64,000 nucleotides of DNA from positions 136,951,403 to 137,015,402 of the forward strand of contig CM045770.1 of assembly GCA_025200525.1 (NCBI GenBank). The letters are read 5' to 3'. The translations under genes were made by a program, and so were the position numbers. This DNA comes from Camellia lanceoleosa (Eukaryota; Streptophyta; Magnoliopsida; Ericales; Theaceae). The notes beneath the pieces are model-generated. The model was given only the letters and a program-made list of their open reading frames with translations, ran no database searches and was not told the DNA's origin. How positions within the stretch are numbered: the first letter of the stretch is position 1; every line of letters starts with the position of its first letter. Shown one piece after another: positions 10,718 through 21,763 of this stretch.

Positions 10718-11026
10718 AGTTGTCACAAAATAAAATTTTAATTTTATCAATTGAAATTATATTTTTTGATTTATTTTTAATTTCAAATATTTGCCTATTT
10801 CCATTAACTAAATTGATGAAAAAACGACATTTTAATCATTATATTCAATTTAGGTATACAGAAAATGTTTAAAATATATTTTTTGTTCAGTTTAATGACT
10901 AAAATAACTTTCTTTTTTGTTAGTTTTACTTAATTAAAATAGACAAATAATTTAGATTAAAAATAAATTAAAAGATTAAAGTTTAAACTACAAAGTTAAA
11001 AATTCAAGATTTATTTTGTTGTAAGG
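10718..11026. mobile_element. Long-TIR foldback MITE, copy 2
   Basis: Same family as 6240-6548. It begins TTGTCACAAAATAAAA, ends with TTTATTTTGTTGTAAGG, and has long AT-rich arms around a short middle that again contains TTTAATGACTAAAATA. It is more diverged than copy 1. Confidence 0.65.
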
Positions 11027-12651
11027 TTACAACCCTTGTTTGTTTCTTTGTTTGTTGTTATTGTTGTTGTTGTGTGTGTTCTTTTTTTAATAATTATTAT
11101 TATTTATTTTACAATCATTAGAGCCTATCCTAACTTATATCAAAAGGAGAAGGAGAAAGGGAAAATGGATAATTGTTAAAAAAAATAAAATTAAACAGGA
11201 AAAAGGTGGAGACTCTATTTTTTCTTAATCCTTGCCAACCCCAATGTATTGGGATTGGCCAACTTTTTACTTTTTTTTTTTCTCCTATCACTCACTGATA
11301 TATGTCTGTACAGGTTGTGGGGGTCAAGAAAAAAATGAGTCTCTATCATTTCTGATAAAACAAATACAAAATAATTGTAATATGATGAAAATACAAACAA
11401 TTTATACATTAGATTGTGCAATTAAATCTTATACTTCTATCTTTCGCAATTATTTTAAATTTATATAATTTTTTTTTGTAATTATCCCAAAGGAAAATGG
11501 GAGCACCCCTTATGCCCCATATGGTGTTTGAATTTACAACGTCCACCGTGAGGTTTGGGAGTATACCGCTCTGTGACACGAGGAGATAGGTCTTTAAAGT
11601 TTGTTGTTTGTTCATATAAAAAGAAAATTATTGTTTGGTTGGTTCTGTTTTTATTTTTAAAATTAAAATAATTAAAATTTTGAAAACAACTATGTTTTTA
11701 AATAATAATAATAATAATAAAAGAGTTGTTTTATGTGTTGTGGTGGTTATTTAATACCATGGTAATTTACCCATTTATGAGTGTCAATTTTACTAATATT
11801 AAATCAATTTACTTGTATCATGTGAAGAGGATTGTTCCCAAATATTTATCCATGTGTTATTATAAAAATAAAACAACTATTTTAGGAAAAAAAAATTAGA
11901 TTAAACATTTATAATTTAATTTCATACCCTTCCCAACAAAATAGTTACAAATGTTAAAATTGATTTTAAGTGATTATCGGTTCTTGAATTTATCAAGAGA
12001 TAAGAAAGATAAAAGAAAAATTAATTAAATAAATAAATTTAGATTCTTTCGCTGTCTTTTCTTTTTTATTTATGTATTTATTTTTTAAATTCATCTACAA
12101 ATTCATGATCTAAGCATAATCTGATTAAATTATTAGTTGAGAGATACTTTTTACATCATAGTAGGCTTAAAACCTAGATAGCAATGAACTACTACAAATG
12201 TGAGATGCTCATAACTGAAAATAGCACTAGCAGGTTTTTATCTTCTTCTTTAATTGAAAACCTTTGATGTTTCATCTATGAATTTGATCCATTCTAAACT
12301 TGTCAGGCACTTAAAATAAAAAATAAAACAAATAATGCAAAGTCATAACATGAACAAATCAAATACAACTGATTTTAGAGGTACCCCCAGAATTGATAAA
12401 CTTTTCGATTCAATCAAAGTATGCTCTCAAGTTACATCTTAAATCAGAGTAAAAATAATGACATATAGGCTAACAACATGTTCACCAACATGACACAATC
12501 ATCAAAGTAATGAACTCAACCAACATGACAAAAAAATTTAACTCAGTTAACAAGATTCTTTGCCTACTACAACAATGGACAATTGTGTGTGCGCGCAATA
12601 GAAAATTTTGAGGACGTATTATAAGTTAAACTTGTTTTGGAATTTGTCTAA
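11027..12651. other. Spacer between the two minus-strand genes, no gene seen
   Basis: AT-rich. A patch at 11490-11600 (GGGAGCACCCCTTATGCC and following) is less AT-rich but has no recognised frame. The 3' UTR of the MAM33-like gene should start at 12651 and run left. Confidence 0.4.
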
Positions 12652-15600
12652 TCATTCACTAGGTGCTACTGCCACCATCTCTTCCAATTTGTGTAGCCAT
12701 TTCACATACTGACCTTGCTCCTTCCGGTGCAGGTGGAGGAGGACGAAGTTGGTAAACATGTCCTCGATTCCCTTGGACACTAGATAGTTTTTGAGCTCAT
12801 CTTGCAAATTTGGATCCAATGAACTGAAGATAGGATATCAAAGACAATTAGAGAAATCATTATGCATTTGAAGAAGGTGGGGAAATATAGAAAAAGAAAA
12901 ATGTTTTAGATCTTAAAATTTCCAAACTTTATTCTAAGCTCAGCAACGCACACGTAAACAGACATAGCAATAGAGGCATAGGTGTAAAAGTATGCATTTT
13001 CAATCTGGAAAATCTCATGTAAATAGTTGCAGTGAAGAGAGAAATGAAAATACAAGATCAATACTTCTTTCGTTTTTAACTTGAATTTTGGCATGTCAAC
13101 ACTACCGCAAACCCTTTTCCATGTAGTAAGATAGCATATCTTCAACCAACCACCTCCTCCCCATTCGTCTCCCATCCAAAAACAAGGCAAACAAAGACTC
13201 CAAATAATTTTTTTTTGGGGTCATATATCGAACTTTCCAACCATACCTAGAGGTTATGGGTTCAATGATTAAACCTTTGCCTAATAACCTTGAGGTTATG
13301 GGTTCAAGTCTCGAGGCACTCACTTTGTGCACTATGGCAAATGTTAGGTATGTACCCAATCTTTCCGCTCCTAAACACACATTAATACATACTAATTGGG
13401 TGTTATTATTATTATTTTTTTTTTTTTTTATACCTTGAACTAGGAAAGACAAAAAAAAAAACGAGATTGTGGTAGATCAAGTTAGCATCACCGATGACTT
13501 GCTTTTCCACGAAAGACATTCATTAACTAAGGCCTCGTTTGGCATGCGAAACTTTAAGCCTAAAAGCCAAAAAGTTACTAAAAAAACCAAAAAATCTATA
13601 ACCTATACCAAAAAGTCAAAGATTCCCTTCTCTCTACTTTTTGCACATCTGTTCATAAAAAATCAAAAATTCTTTCCAAACGTACTAGTTTTTTTACCTC
13701 ATATTTTAGTCAAAAAGTCAAAAAGTTACTAAAATAGTATGTTCCCAAACGAGGCCTAAGTCAAGAATGGCATTCTAAACACTTGGACATACATCATGCC
13801 CTAATCAGAAAAGAGGCACCGTGGGTGCAGCCCTTGTACAATAAAGATCTATAACAACTAATACTTCGAGATTGCACCAAGGCTCATCAGGTTTGGAAGG
13901 ATGGATAGTCGTATGGTTGGGGATATGGTTTGTGGCCATTATGTTTTATACTGTGGGTGTGGAGTGTGACCCAGCTAGATGATACAGATTTGGGCCTTTT
14001 TTTTATTATTGGTTAGCCATTTGGCTGGCTCGGAACTCAACTATCTTCAGTAACTCCTCTACCTTTGCCTCAACCACAGTTGAAAGAGCATCTGACTGAG
14101 GAATATATGGAATACATAAATATGCAACAGAGGGTATGGGTGCCGATGGCCACAGCCTGTAATTGTCTTTGGTATGATCCTCCTTTGGGTGTGTATAAAT
14201 TAAACTTTGATGGGGCAAATATTTTGCAACACAAAAAACGGGGGATTGGGGGAGATTGCAAGGGATTGTCAAGGTCATGTCATTGGTGCTTTGTCGGAGT
14301 GGCTTGAACGATTGATTGAGGTAGACTGTGTCGAGGCTCTGTGGCTGTTAGAGCTGTGCGTTTTGCCACGGAGTTGGGATTACATAAGATCCAGCTGGAA
14401 GGGGACTCACTAGGTGTCATTACTGAAATACAGAAAGAGGTGGCTTCTCTCTCAGCAACTGGGCATATTACACAAGGGATTGTTGAGATCGGGCACTGCT
14501 TTGGACAATTAGATGTGATGCATGTTGGCCAGGATGTGAATAAAATTGCTAACCATTTAGCATAGTTGGTGTCTGTAGATCAAGCGTTGAAGGCATGGAC
14601 GGAAGAGGCCCCAGCCTCCGTTTCTGCAGCTGATGCCCAAGTTGGGCATCATGTCCAGCTTGGGTATTCCACTATCTTAAGATAAAAAATATATATATAT
14701 ATATTCAAATGTCTCTACAAAATCCACAAAATATGGTTCAAAAACAAATTAACCTTCTACAAAAAACAACTACATAAAAAAGATAACCCTTTATTGTCAA
14801 AATAGATTATTCTTTGTCAACAAATGTCCTCTGATTCCTTTTGCCCCAAACTATCTACATCAACGCCAATGGGACCAAATACCAAGTCTTCCTCCTCACA
14901 CAAGCTCCTCTCCATGAATAAAGCAGCTCTCCCACCTTCCTAGGGAACACCCAAACTACACTAAACATAACAAGAATCAAAACCACAACTACTGTGCCAC
15001 CTCACAATGAATAAGAATATGACTCTCAATTTTCTCATCATGCTAACATATGCAACACTTTTGCCTCTTTTTAATCAAGTAATCAATAGTAACAATCTTT
15101 CCATGCATTGCACACCAAATAAAGAAGGCCACCTTAGATGGGACTTTGTACTCACAAACCCATTTTCAAGGGAAGGGAGACCCCCTGAATTCCATAAGAA
15201 TGTTGTAATAAGACTTTACACTAAATTGACTAGAGGCGGATCTCAACCATCATACCTAATCACCAATATGGGTGAAATAAAGAAGCTCAAGAAGATTCAA
15301 CAACTCTACCATTTCCCAATCATTAAGCTCTCTACGAAAGCCAATATCCTAAAAAAAAGTATGATCATTGTGCATCTTCAAGTAGTCACCCACCTAACCC
15401 TCTCTATCAAGAGCGATCCGAGCAAAATTTGGAAAAGCCTCTTCTAAACTATCGTCCCAACATCATCAGTGACTCTAGAACCTCACTTATTCCTCATTCC
15501 CTATCATAAACTGAAGGTGACCAAAAAAGAAGTCCGACCCACTGCTAATACCTTTCCACAAATTGACACCATTGGATATGATAACCTCCACTAATGTGTA

Positions 15601-18257
15601 ATACCTTCCCTCCCCTCCCCCCCCAACACACACACGCACAAGCAAGCCCATACCTACATTCCACTACCCTTTTCCAATTCCTCTCCCTTTCATAGGAGAA
15701 CCTCCATAAATACCCAATAAACCCACCCAAAATAATTTAAATAAAAAAATAAATAAAGGAAAAGAAAGATAAGGATAATGGAAGGACACAAAAAATAAAA
15801 TCTTGTTATTCATCAATTTCCTAGTCACACCCCATAGGAATATGAGAGATGAAGGATGTAGGTGGAGAGTATATAACCCCAAGGGGTTCGCCTAGTGGGT
15901 GCGACTTGGGACTTAAGGGTGTATTCTCTCTAGGTCTCAGCTTCAACTCCCATTAGGAGCAATCCACTCCTTGGGGCTATGCTCGTGGACTTCGTCCGAG
16001 ATTTGCCCAATTCACGTGGAGGGGTGCTCTGCGTGGGTCCCGAAATTAGTTAAAGTGCACATAAGTTGACCCGGACACCCGGTCATCAAAAAAGCAAAAA
16101 GAAAAAAGTGGAGAATATGAAGTATTTCAAATGAAAACTAATTCATCAAAGCCTAGTTAGTAAATACTCGTATAATTGACTTTAAAAGTATCAAACATGA
16201 ATTATATGTGAAAGGTAACAAATTACAAAATTTTATTCTTTATTTATTTTTTTTTTTGATAAATACAAAATTTTATTCTTTATAATAAAAGTGAAAGATG
16301 TCAAGATATCAAAACCCTCAGCTTTAAGTGCCAAAATTGCCTAAACCAACTAATAACTCTCTCACACTCTATTACTAGCAAATTATCCACTAGCAACTCT
16401 TTCTTGCTCCATCATCAACCTAGACTTGTCTCCCCACCGCCTCTCCCTTATCTTTTTGTATCGATATAACAACTCACTTTGCTCTAAGTTTGATGAATTA
16501 CCAAAAAATAAATAAATAGAAAAGAAAGAAAGATACACACTGACCATTTAGTAATGATATCCAAAGAATATAAAAGTTACTTTGCCCAAAATATGTAATA
16601 CTTCTAGGCTAAGAAACACGGAATGTGACACAACATGGACATATAAATTTTAAAAAATATCGGACACGATATCGGGAACACATGCAAAGCATATACTTTT
16701 ACATAATTATTATATATCATATTTTTCAAGTAGTATATATTTATTTTTTGTCAAATAGTTATTTTCATCAAATTCATCAATCTTGGTATGCTATTTTGGT
16801 GTAAAAAAATGAGTCCCAAACGTGTCCCTGCGTGTCTCAAGTGTCCCCAACATATCCGACTCATTCCAACGTGTCTGAGTGTGTCCGTGCTTCATGGCTA
16901 ATACAACTTACACAAGAGGCATACCCCTACCAAACAACAACTAAAATCTTAACATAGGTAGATAAAAGCAACCTAAACAAACCAACCAAACTACACAACA
17001 CCAACTGACCTCAAACCTGACCATTTGTTATTTTATGGCCTATCAAAATCCTAGTGGATACATTTCAGGTTAAACAAGTCAATCAATTCTCATATGTATT
17101 CTTAACCAGCTTCCATGAACTTAGACAATCTCCGATATCTTTTTCAGGAGCTAGAAACACTGTCCCAGAATCTCAGATCCCTGCCCTAAAAACCCTGGCA
17201 TTTCTTTCAGTCCAGACATGATAAATAGTAGCAACCCAGTTTATACACATCAGTGCAAAAAGATTTCATAGTCAAATGTTGCACAATCTATCCAAATTCA
17301 AGATCCCAAGGCCCAGGACTTCTTTTTCTTCAGAATTTATCAAGCATTCTAGCCCATATCACTCTAGAATACTTATTCAAGAAACAGATGTTGATGGCTT
17401 TCCAGACGCTGCTGACACAAGACACATATAGGATCAACATGCAATCCCCATTCTAGCAATCGATATTTAGTTGCCAATCTCCCCCAACAAACCAACCATT
17501 GAATAAATGCACATCTGGGAACATGCTTTTTAAACCAAACAATATCATGCCAAGAAACAGAATCCTTTACCTCTCTAATTGCATTCCATGTAGACCTGAC
17601 TAAGAAAACACCATTAGTAGCAGGAACCCAGGTCACAGAATCTTCAGCAAGAACATTAGGCTTCAAACACTGAGGAGTATGAGCTATAACAAATTGAATT
17701 GCTCTGTTTCTGATCTTAGGTCAATTCCAAGTGCCATTACACATAATAGAGTCCACTTTTGCCAATAAAGCACCACCCACATTCCCAACTATCTGATCCC
17801 CAAAACGCTGATATAAGGGCCCCATTGGATACCAATTGTCCAGCCAAAGAAAGGTATCAGCACCATTCCCAACTATACATTTAATCAAAGGCCACCCCAA
17901 GATCCTTTAGTTGAATAATTTCCTTAAGAGCCCACGAGGAATCTTGCTTCATAGTTTTTAGGTGCTTTAACAAAGTAATCTTTGGATTAGATTATATTCA
18001 ATTAATTTATCCTTTATGTTCCCTATATTTTCTAATATTTTTGCATTTTTTTATTAGAATGTTATCAAGAATATACAAAGAATTTACAATGTGACTAAAT
18101 AGATATGATTGCAATTGTTACTTGTTAATGTAAGATATTATATATTTATATGGCTACATTTTCATCACATATTTTTCACACAAAAAAATCATATTGTACT
18201 TGTAGTACGTATGTGTATTCGAACTTTGATGTTCACATTTTTTTAAGGCATTTATCA

Positions 18258-18288
<31 letters not shown>

Positions 18289-20615
18289 GAAGGAGAATTT
18301 GTATAATAGCTATACCATATAAAGTATCATATTGTTGATGTACCATATTTTGCTATGCATCAACGTTTCAACAGCAGGCTGCTTCTCCATGAGCAAAGAT
18401 GTTTTGCAACTCTCAAGAACCAGAACCCAAATCCATATAGATTTACAAAAAAGCCGAAACAGTTTTTCTCGGACTGATTGACCGTACATTATATGAACCA
18501 GATTTTTCATGTGTCTATAACTAATAGTATGTATGATTAAAAAAAAACTCTCACAGCCAAATTTTTTTGTTTTTTGTTTTTTTCAAGGGTGGTTTGAAGG
18601 TAAGTGGTTCCCGAATTCCATTCCCAGTTGTGTAGAGCAAATGAGAGGGAGGACAATCTATTTCAAAAAGGTAAGGTAATGCATGCACCTTGTGGTCAAA
18701 AGGAGCAACAAAATGCTTCTTCCCTAAACTCATCAGAAGCCTGCATCTTGGGTTGTTAAATGTCAATTATCATCTGCAATAAGCGGGCTATATTCTCACT
18801 GCATGATTCTATAAAATAATAAAGTGATATCCAACTGATGAGGATAAAACCCTCAATAAACACAAAACAAGACACCAATGGGCCTAATAGGGGCCAATCT
18901 GGAACAAAAAAATGAACCCTCGTGTATACAAGGGTCCTAGATAAGGCCTAAAACAAAAAGATCATAATACTAAACCTCTAATAAAAATAAGCTAATACTA
19001 GGCAACTTGCCAGAAATGTGATTTATTAGGGTAGAAACAAGAAGAATAATAAACAATACGTTCCTTTGGAAGGATAACCAACTTTATTTGCGTTTTAGGC
19101 TTCATTCGCATTTCCTAAATGGTCACTGTTCAGCCTATAGTCTTTCCAATTCTGGAGCAAATTAGTATATAATAAGTGAATGTCTCCAGAGTGGTTGTCT
19201 ACATATTTCATTACGCCAACAAAAGATATCAACACCACCACTTAAAGAACACTAAAATTTTATACCTGAATGAGGGGCCCTTGTAGATTGAAGAGTCCAA
19301 ACAAGTTGATGATGGGATATAATAGGCATTGTGGATAGCAAAATCAGAGCCATTGTCACCTTTACCAAACGCACCACAATCAAATTGTAAGATGGAACTC
19401 AATCCAGGCTTTTTTATGCATACCTTCATTAAAGCTTCCCTAGGAAAGCTACTCTCTCCTTCATAGGTTTCAGGACGCAACAAAGCTGAAACAGCAACCT
19501 CCTCACCTGACTCACATTTCTTCCGCAAAACCACATCTTGGGACTGCGGTGAATCCCAATCCAACACAAAATCTCCCAAAGAACCACTTTGATTATCCTG
19601 AATTCATGCCAGCAGTTTCTTAACTTTAACAAACCTTAATCGTCATTCTATGGTAAGTGCAATTGCACATAAAAAATTTCTAATTTTAATGCTAAAAACT
19701 GCATACAAAATAGGGCTAATTGCTTTCAGTGGGACAGTCAAAGAATGAATGTAGTATTACAAATGGAATCTTTCTTTGTGCAAGTCTGACATACGAGAAA
19801 GACTTGCACATGCACGGAAAAATACTTGCACCATACACAGGAAAGACTTGCTCCTCATGAAAATGAAAATATTTTTCCAATGTCCCACTTATTTGAGATT
19901 TCTCCTAAAAAATACGACATTTCCAAATTTTTTCTTTTCAAACACTTCATTTGTCCGAAAGCATGTTTCCATCATATCCATTTTATTCACCTCAAATTAT
20001 CAGAATTATTTAGTAAAAATTGATTGGAACCCATGTTAGGTTTTATGTCTGCCGAAACCCAAATGAATAATTATGTCGCAAATATAATCAATTATATGTA
20101 AAAAAAAAAAAAATTCTTCTAAATACAAAATTCCCTCAGCTTGGTACCTATATACATAGCTAAAAATCCCCTTTTACATTTAGCTAAAACATATAAGAAA
20201 TAGTGTTCTTTACAATCAAACAAACCACAATCACCAGGTTGAAAGCAGTAAATTTGATAAATTTTAGCATTCTGAATCATTCTGCCAAAAATGTAACCCC
20301 AATTGACACTTGTGCACTACCTATTCCTCGTTCCTGGGCAACATATTTACTAATTTAACATGTTCAGCACTAGAAATAGGTGCAAATGAAAGCTGTGATG
20401 CATGGTTAGCAATCAAGTACAGCAAAGCAAGTGATTGAATCAAAGATTGAGAATGTTTGAATGTAGAGAGAGAGAGAGAGAGAGAGAGAAGAAAAGAGTA
20501 CCTGGAACTGATTAGAGGATTGTTCGTGTCTGATCTCGGATTGCAAGGCTTTAAGAAGATCGAAATCGTGAATAGCTTTGTAGCTCTTCCGCAGTAGAGT
20601 GGTTACCCTTGGCAT
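12652..20615 (-). CDS. MAM33/p32-family mitochondrial glycoprotein, three exons
   Basis: Exons 20502-20615, 19266-19597 and 12652-12823 (minus) join in phase at CAG/GTACTC..TTCAG/GATAAT and TTCAG/GTATAA..CTTCAG/TTCATT. They give a 618 bp CDS for 205 residues. Exon 1 begins MPRVTTLLRKSYKAIHDFDL. Exon 2 carries the family core (SFPREALMKVCIKKPGLSS, then DNGSDFAIHNAYY). Exon 3 carries the C-terminal helix region (HRKEQGQYVKWLHKLEEMV). MAM33/p32 proteins are acidic, form trimeric rings and act in the mitochondrial matrix; the N-terminus is basic and could be a short targeting signal. The length fits the shorter plant members. Intron 2 is 6.4 kb and holds a SINE, MITEs and LINE fragments. No disabling change is seen. 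The second intron boundary is well supported by phase and by homology on both sides. Confidence 0.88.
13225..13430 (+). mobile_element. Possible tRNA-derived SINE with poly-T tail
   Basis: GGTTATGGGTTCAAGTCTCG at 13292 resembles a pol III box B context. A related GGTTATGGGTTCAA at 13253 precedes it, and the unit ends in a T-run at 13417-13429. No clear target-site duplication was found. It could instead be ordinary intron sequence. Confidence 0.3.
13531..13756. mobile_element. Tourist-like (PIF/Harbinger) MITE with TAA duplication
   Basis: GGCCTCGTTTGG at the left end and CCAAACGAGGCC at the right end are perfect inverted repeats. TAA flanks both sides (13528-13530 and 13757-13759). The element is 226 bp with no coding capacity, and a relic copy lies at 35343-35406. 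It lies in intron 2 of the MAM33-like gene. Confidence 0.85.
14150..14565 (+). pseudogene. LINE-type RNase H domain remnant
   Basis: Across two frames the plus strand reads as an RNase H-like domain of plant non-LTR elements: PPLGVYKLNFDGA near 14182, then AVRAVRFATELGLHKIQLEG at 14341, then NKIANHLA at the end. The frame breaks near 14300. It lies in intron 2 of the MAM33-like gene, antisense to it. It could also derive from a host RNase H-like gene. Confidence 0.65.
14566..15872. other. Intronic DNA, no gene recognised
   Basis: A 146-residue plus-strand frame at 15007-15447 has no recognisable domain; low-complexity C-rich text occurs at 15600-15640. Probably decayed repeat DNA. Confidence 0.4.
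15873..16107 (+). mobile_element. Au-like tRNA-derived SINE with target-site duplication
   Basis: Near the 5' end is a box A-like TTCGCCTAGTGGGTGCGAC (15887). About 40 bp on is a box B-like CTCAGCTTCAACTCCC. The 3' end GACCCGGACACCCGGTCATC followed by an A-rich tail matches the 3' end typical of plant Au SINEs. Flanks are GTGGAGAGTAT (15862-15872) and GTGGAGAATAT (16108-16118), a 10/11 match. It sits in intron 2 of the MAM33-like gene. A second copy of the 3' end is at 52371. Confidence 0.8.
16611..16900. mobile_element. hAT-like MITE relic related to 4614-5472
   Basis: The left end CTAAGAAACACGG and right end CCGTGCTTCATGG resemble the CTAAGAAGCACGG ends of the 4614 element. The interior is rich in GTGTCC-type words. 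The target-site duplication is not clear. Confidence 0.5.
17110..17960 (-). pseudogene. LINE reverse transcriptase zinc-binding (zf-RVT) remnant
   Basis: The minus strand contains the zf-RVT segment found downstream of reverse transcriptase in plant L1-like LINEs: VTWVPATNGVFLVRSTWNAI, then WFKKHVPRCAFIQWLV, then LCQQRLESHQHLFLEC (open 17373-17666). Related text extends both ways with stops. No catalytic RT domain is present, so it is a fragment. It lies in intron 2 of the MAM33-like gene, on the same strand. Confidence 0.75.
17961..19265. other. Remainder of MAM33-like intron 2, no gene recognised
   Basis: AT-rich, with a CTTTT-type simple repeat at 18258-18286. Short minus-strand frames at 18310-18766 show no recognised domain. 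Confidence 0.45.
20469..20490. repeat. (AG)n microsatellite in MAM33-like intron 1
   Basis: An uninterrupted AG dinucleotide run 10-30 bp downstream of the exon 1 splice donor; on the coding strand it is a CT run. Confidence 0.9.
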
Positions 20616-20735
20616 TCTTTTCGTCTCGTCGTATGACGGGCCGTCTCTTGCCTATTATGTGTTGGTCAAGCCCGATGGCTCGTTTTATTTTGCTCTTGTA
20701 AAATACGCTAATCCCTTCAATTATGGGGCCTTTAA

Positions 20736-20745
20736 CCTATATAGG
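20736..20745 (-). promoter_or_regulatory. Candidate TATA box of the MAM33-like gene
   Basis: CCTATATAGG, a palindrome, lies about 120 bp upstream of the start codon at 20615. Position and sequence fit a plant TATA box; nothing else supports it. Confidence 0.4.
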
Positions 20746-21763
20746 TACCACTTGCGTGTGGTGCGTACGACTGTACAAAATATCATTTAATTTATTAAAA
20801 TTATAATGACCTATATTGATTGATATGGCTTTATCTGTCAATCATAATTTAAATTTTAAAATTTATAATTTAACTTGAAAATTACCCTCCTCAGCTATGA
20901 TTAATATATATATTTTAATTTATACTGAAATATTAAAATAAAAATAAGTATGAAAAGGATTTAAGATATTAAATTTATTATAAATTAATAATTATATATA
21001 TGAAAAATATTATGTAAAATTAATTTTTGTTATATATATAAAAAATAGTATGCAAATTAGTATATATTATGCAAAGACTTGATAATTGATTATAATTGTG
21101 ACATGTTGTTTTGGGTGACCACTCAAGCGGTCGCTCGGTCGCTCGAGCGTAGATGCATAGCTCCCGATATCTTGTTTGTTTGCAGGCAAGATCGCTCAAG
21201 CGATGAAATGGTCACTCGAGCGTAAAATTCAGGCTCCCAGTATTTTTACTGTAACTCTGTAAAATTTCTAGAACCTTGCGTTTATTGTTCAAGCGCTAAA
21301 AAGTTTGCTCGAGCGGTCAGATCAAGACAGCTCATTTAAAAGTTGATCAAACACTTTTTTTGTCACTTTTTCCAACTCTTCTCTCTCTCTAACACCCATT
21401 TCCAAACCCTAACCCTAAAAACACTTGATTTTCCTCAAGTTTTGCTAAAGTTTCACCTCAAATCCTTCAAGAAAAATGAAGAGCAAGTTTGATTCAAGAT
21501 TCTCACCGATTGGATCGTGTTTTGGTCAAATTCTTGTTGGGTTTTTATCTCTTAGCTACCATTTCGAGGTAGGGGTACTTTTAATTTGTTATATTCTTTA
21601 TTTGAAATATATAAGTGGTAATTTCTTAGCTATAATAATGTATGAGATGCTTTTGTTAAATAAAGTGAATTGTTTAATTAATGGGAGTTTGTATCTAATG
21701 ATTTTAAGAAAAATTGTAAGAATTTCTTGTTGATTTTTTATGTGGAGGATGAATGTTGACTTT

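Noticed and set aside
21395..21425. Telomere-like AAACCCTAACCCTAAA
   Set aside because: Only two to three units, next to a CT tract inside an LTR leader; the same kind of text occurs at 30250. Not a telomere.
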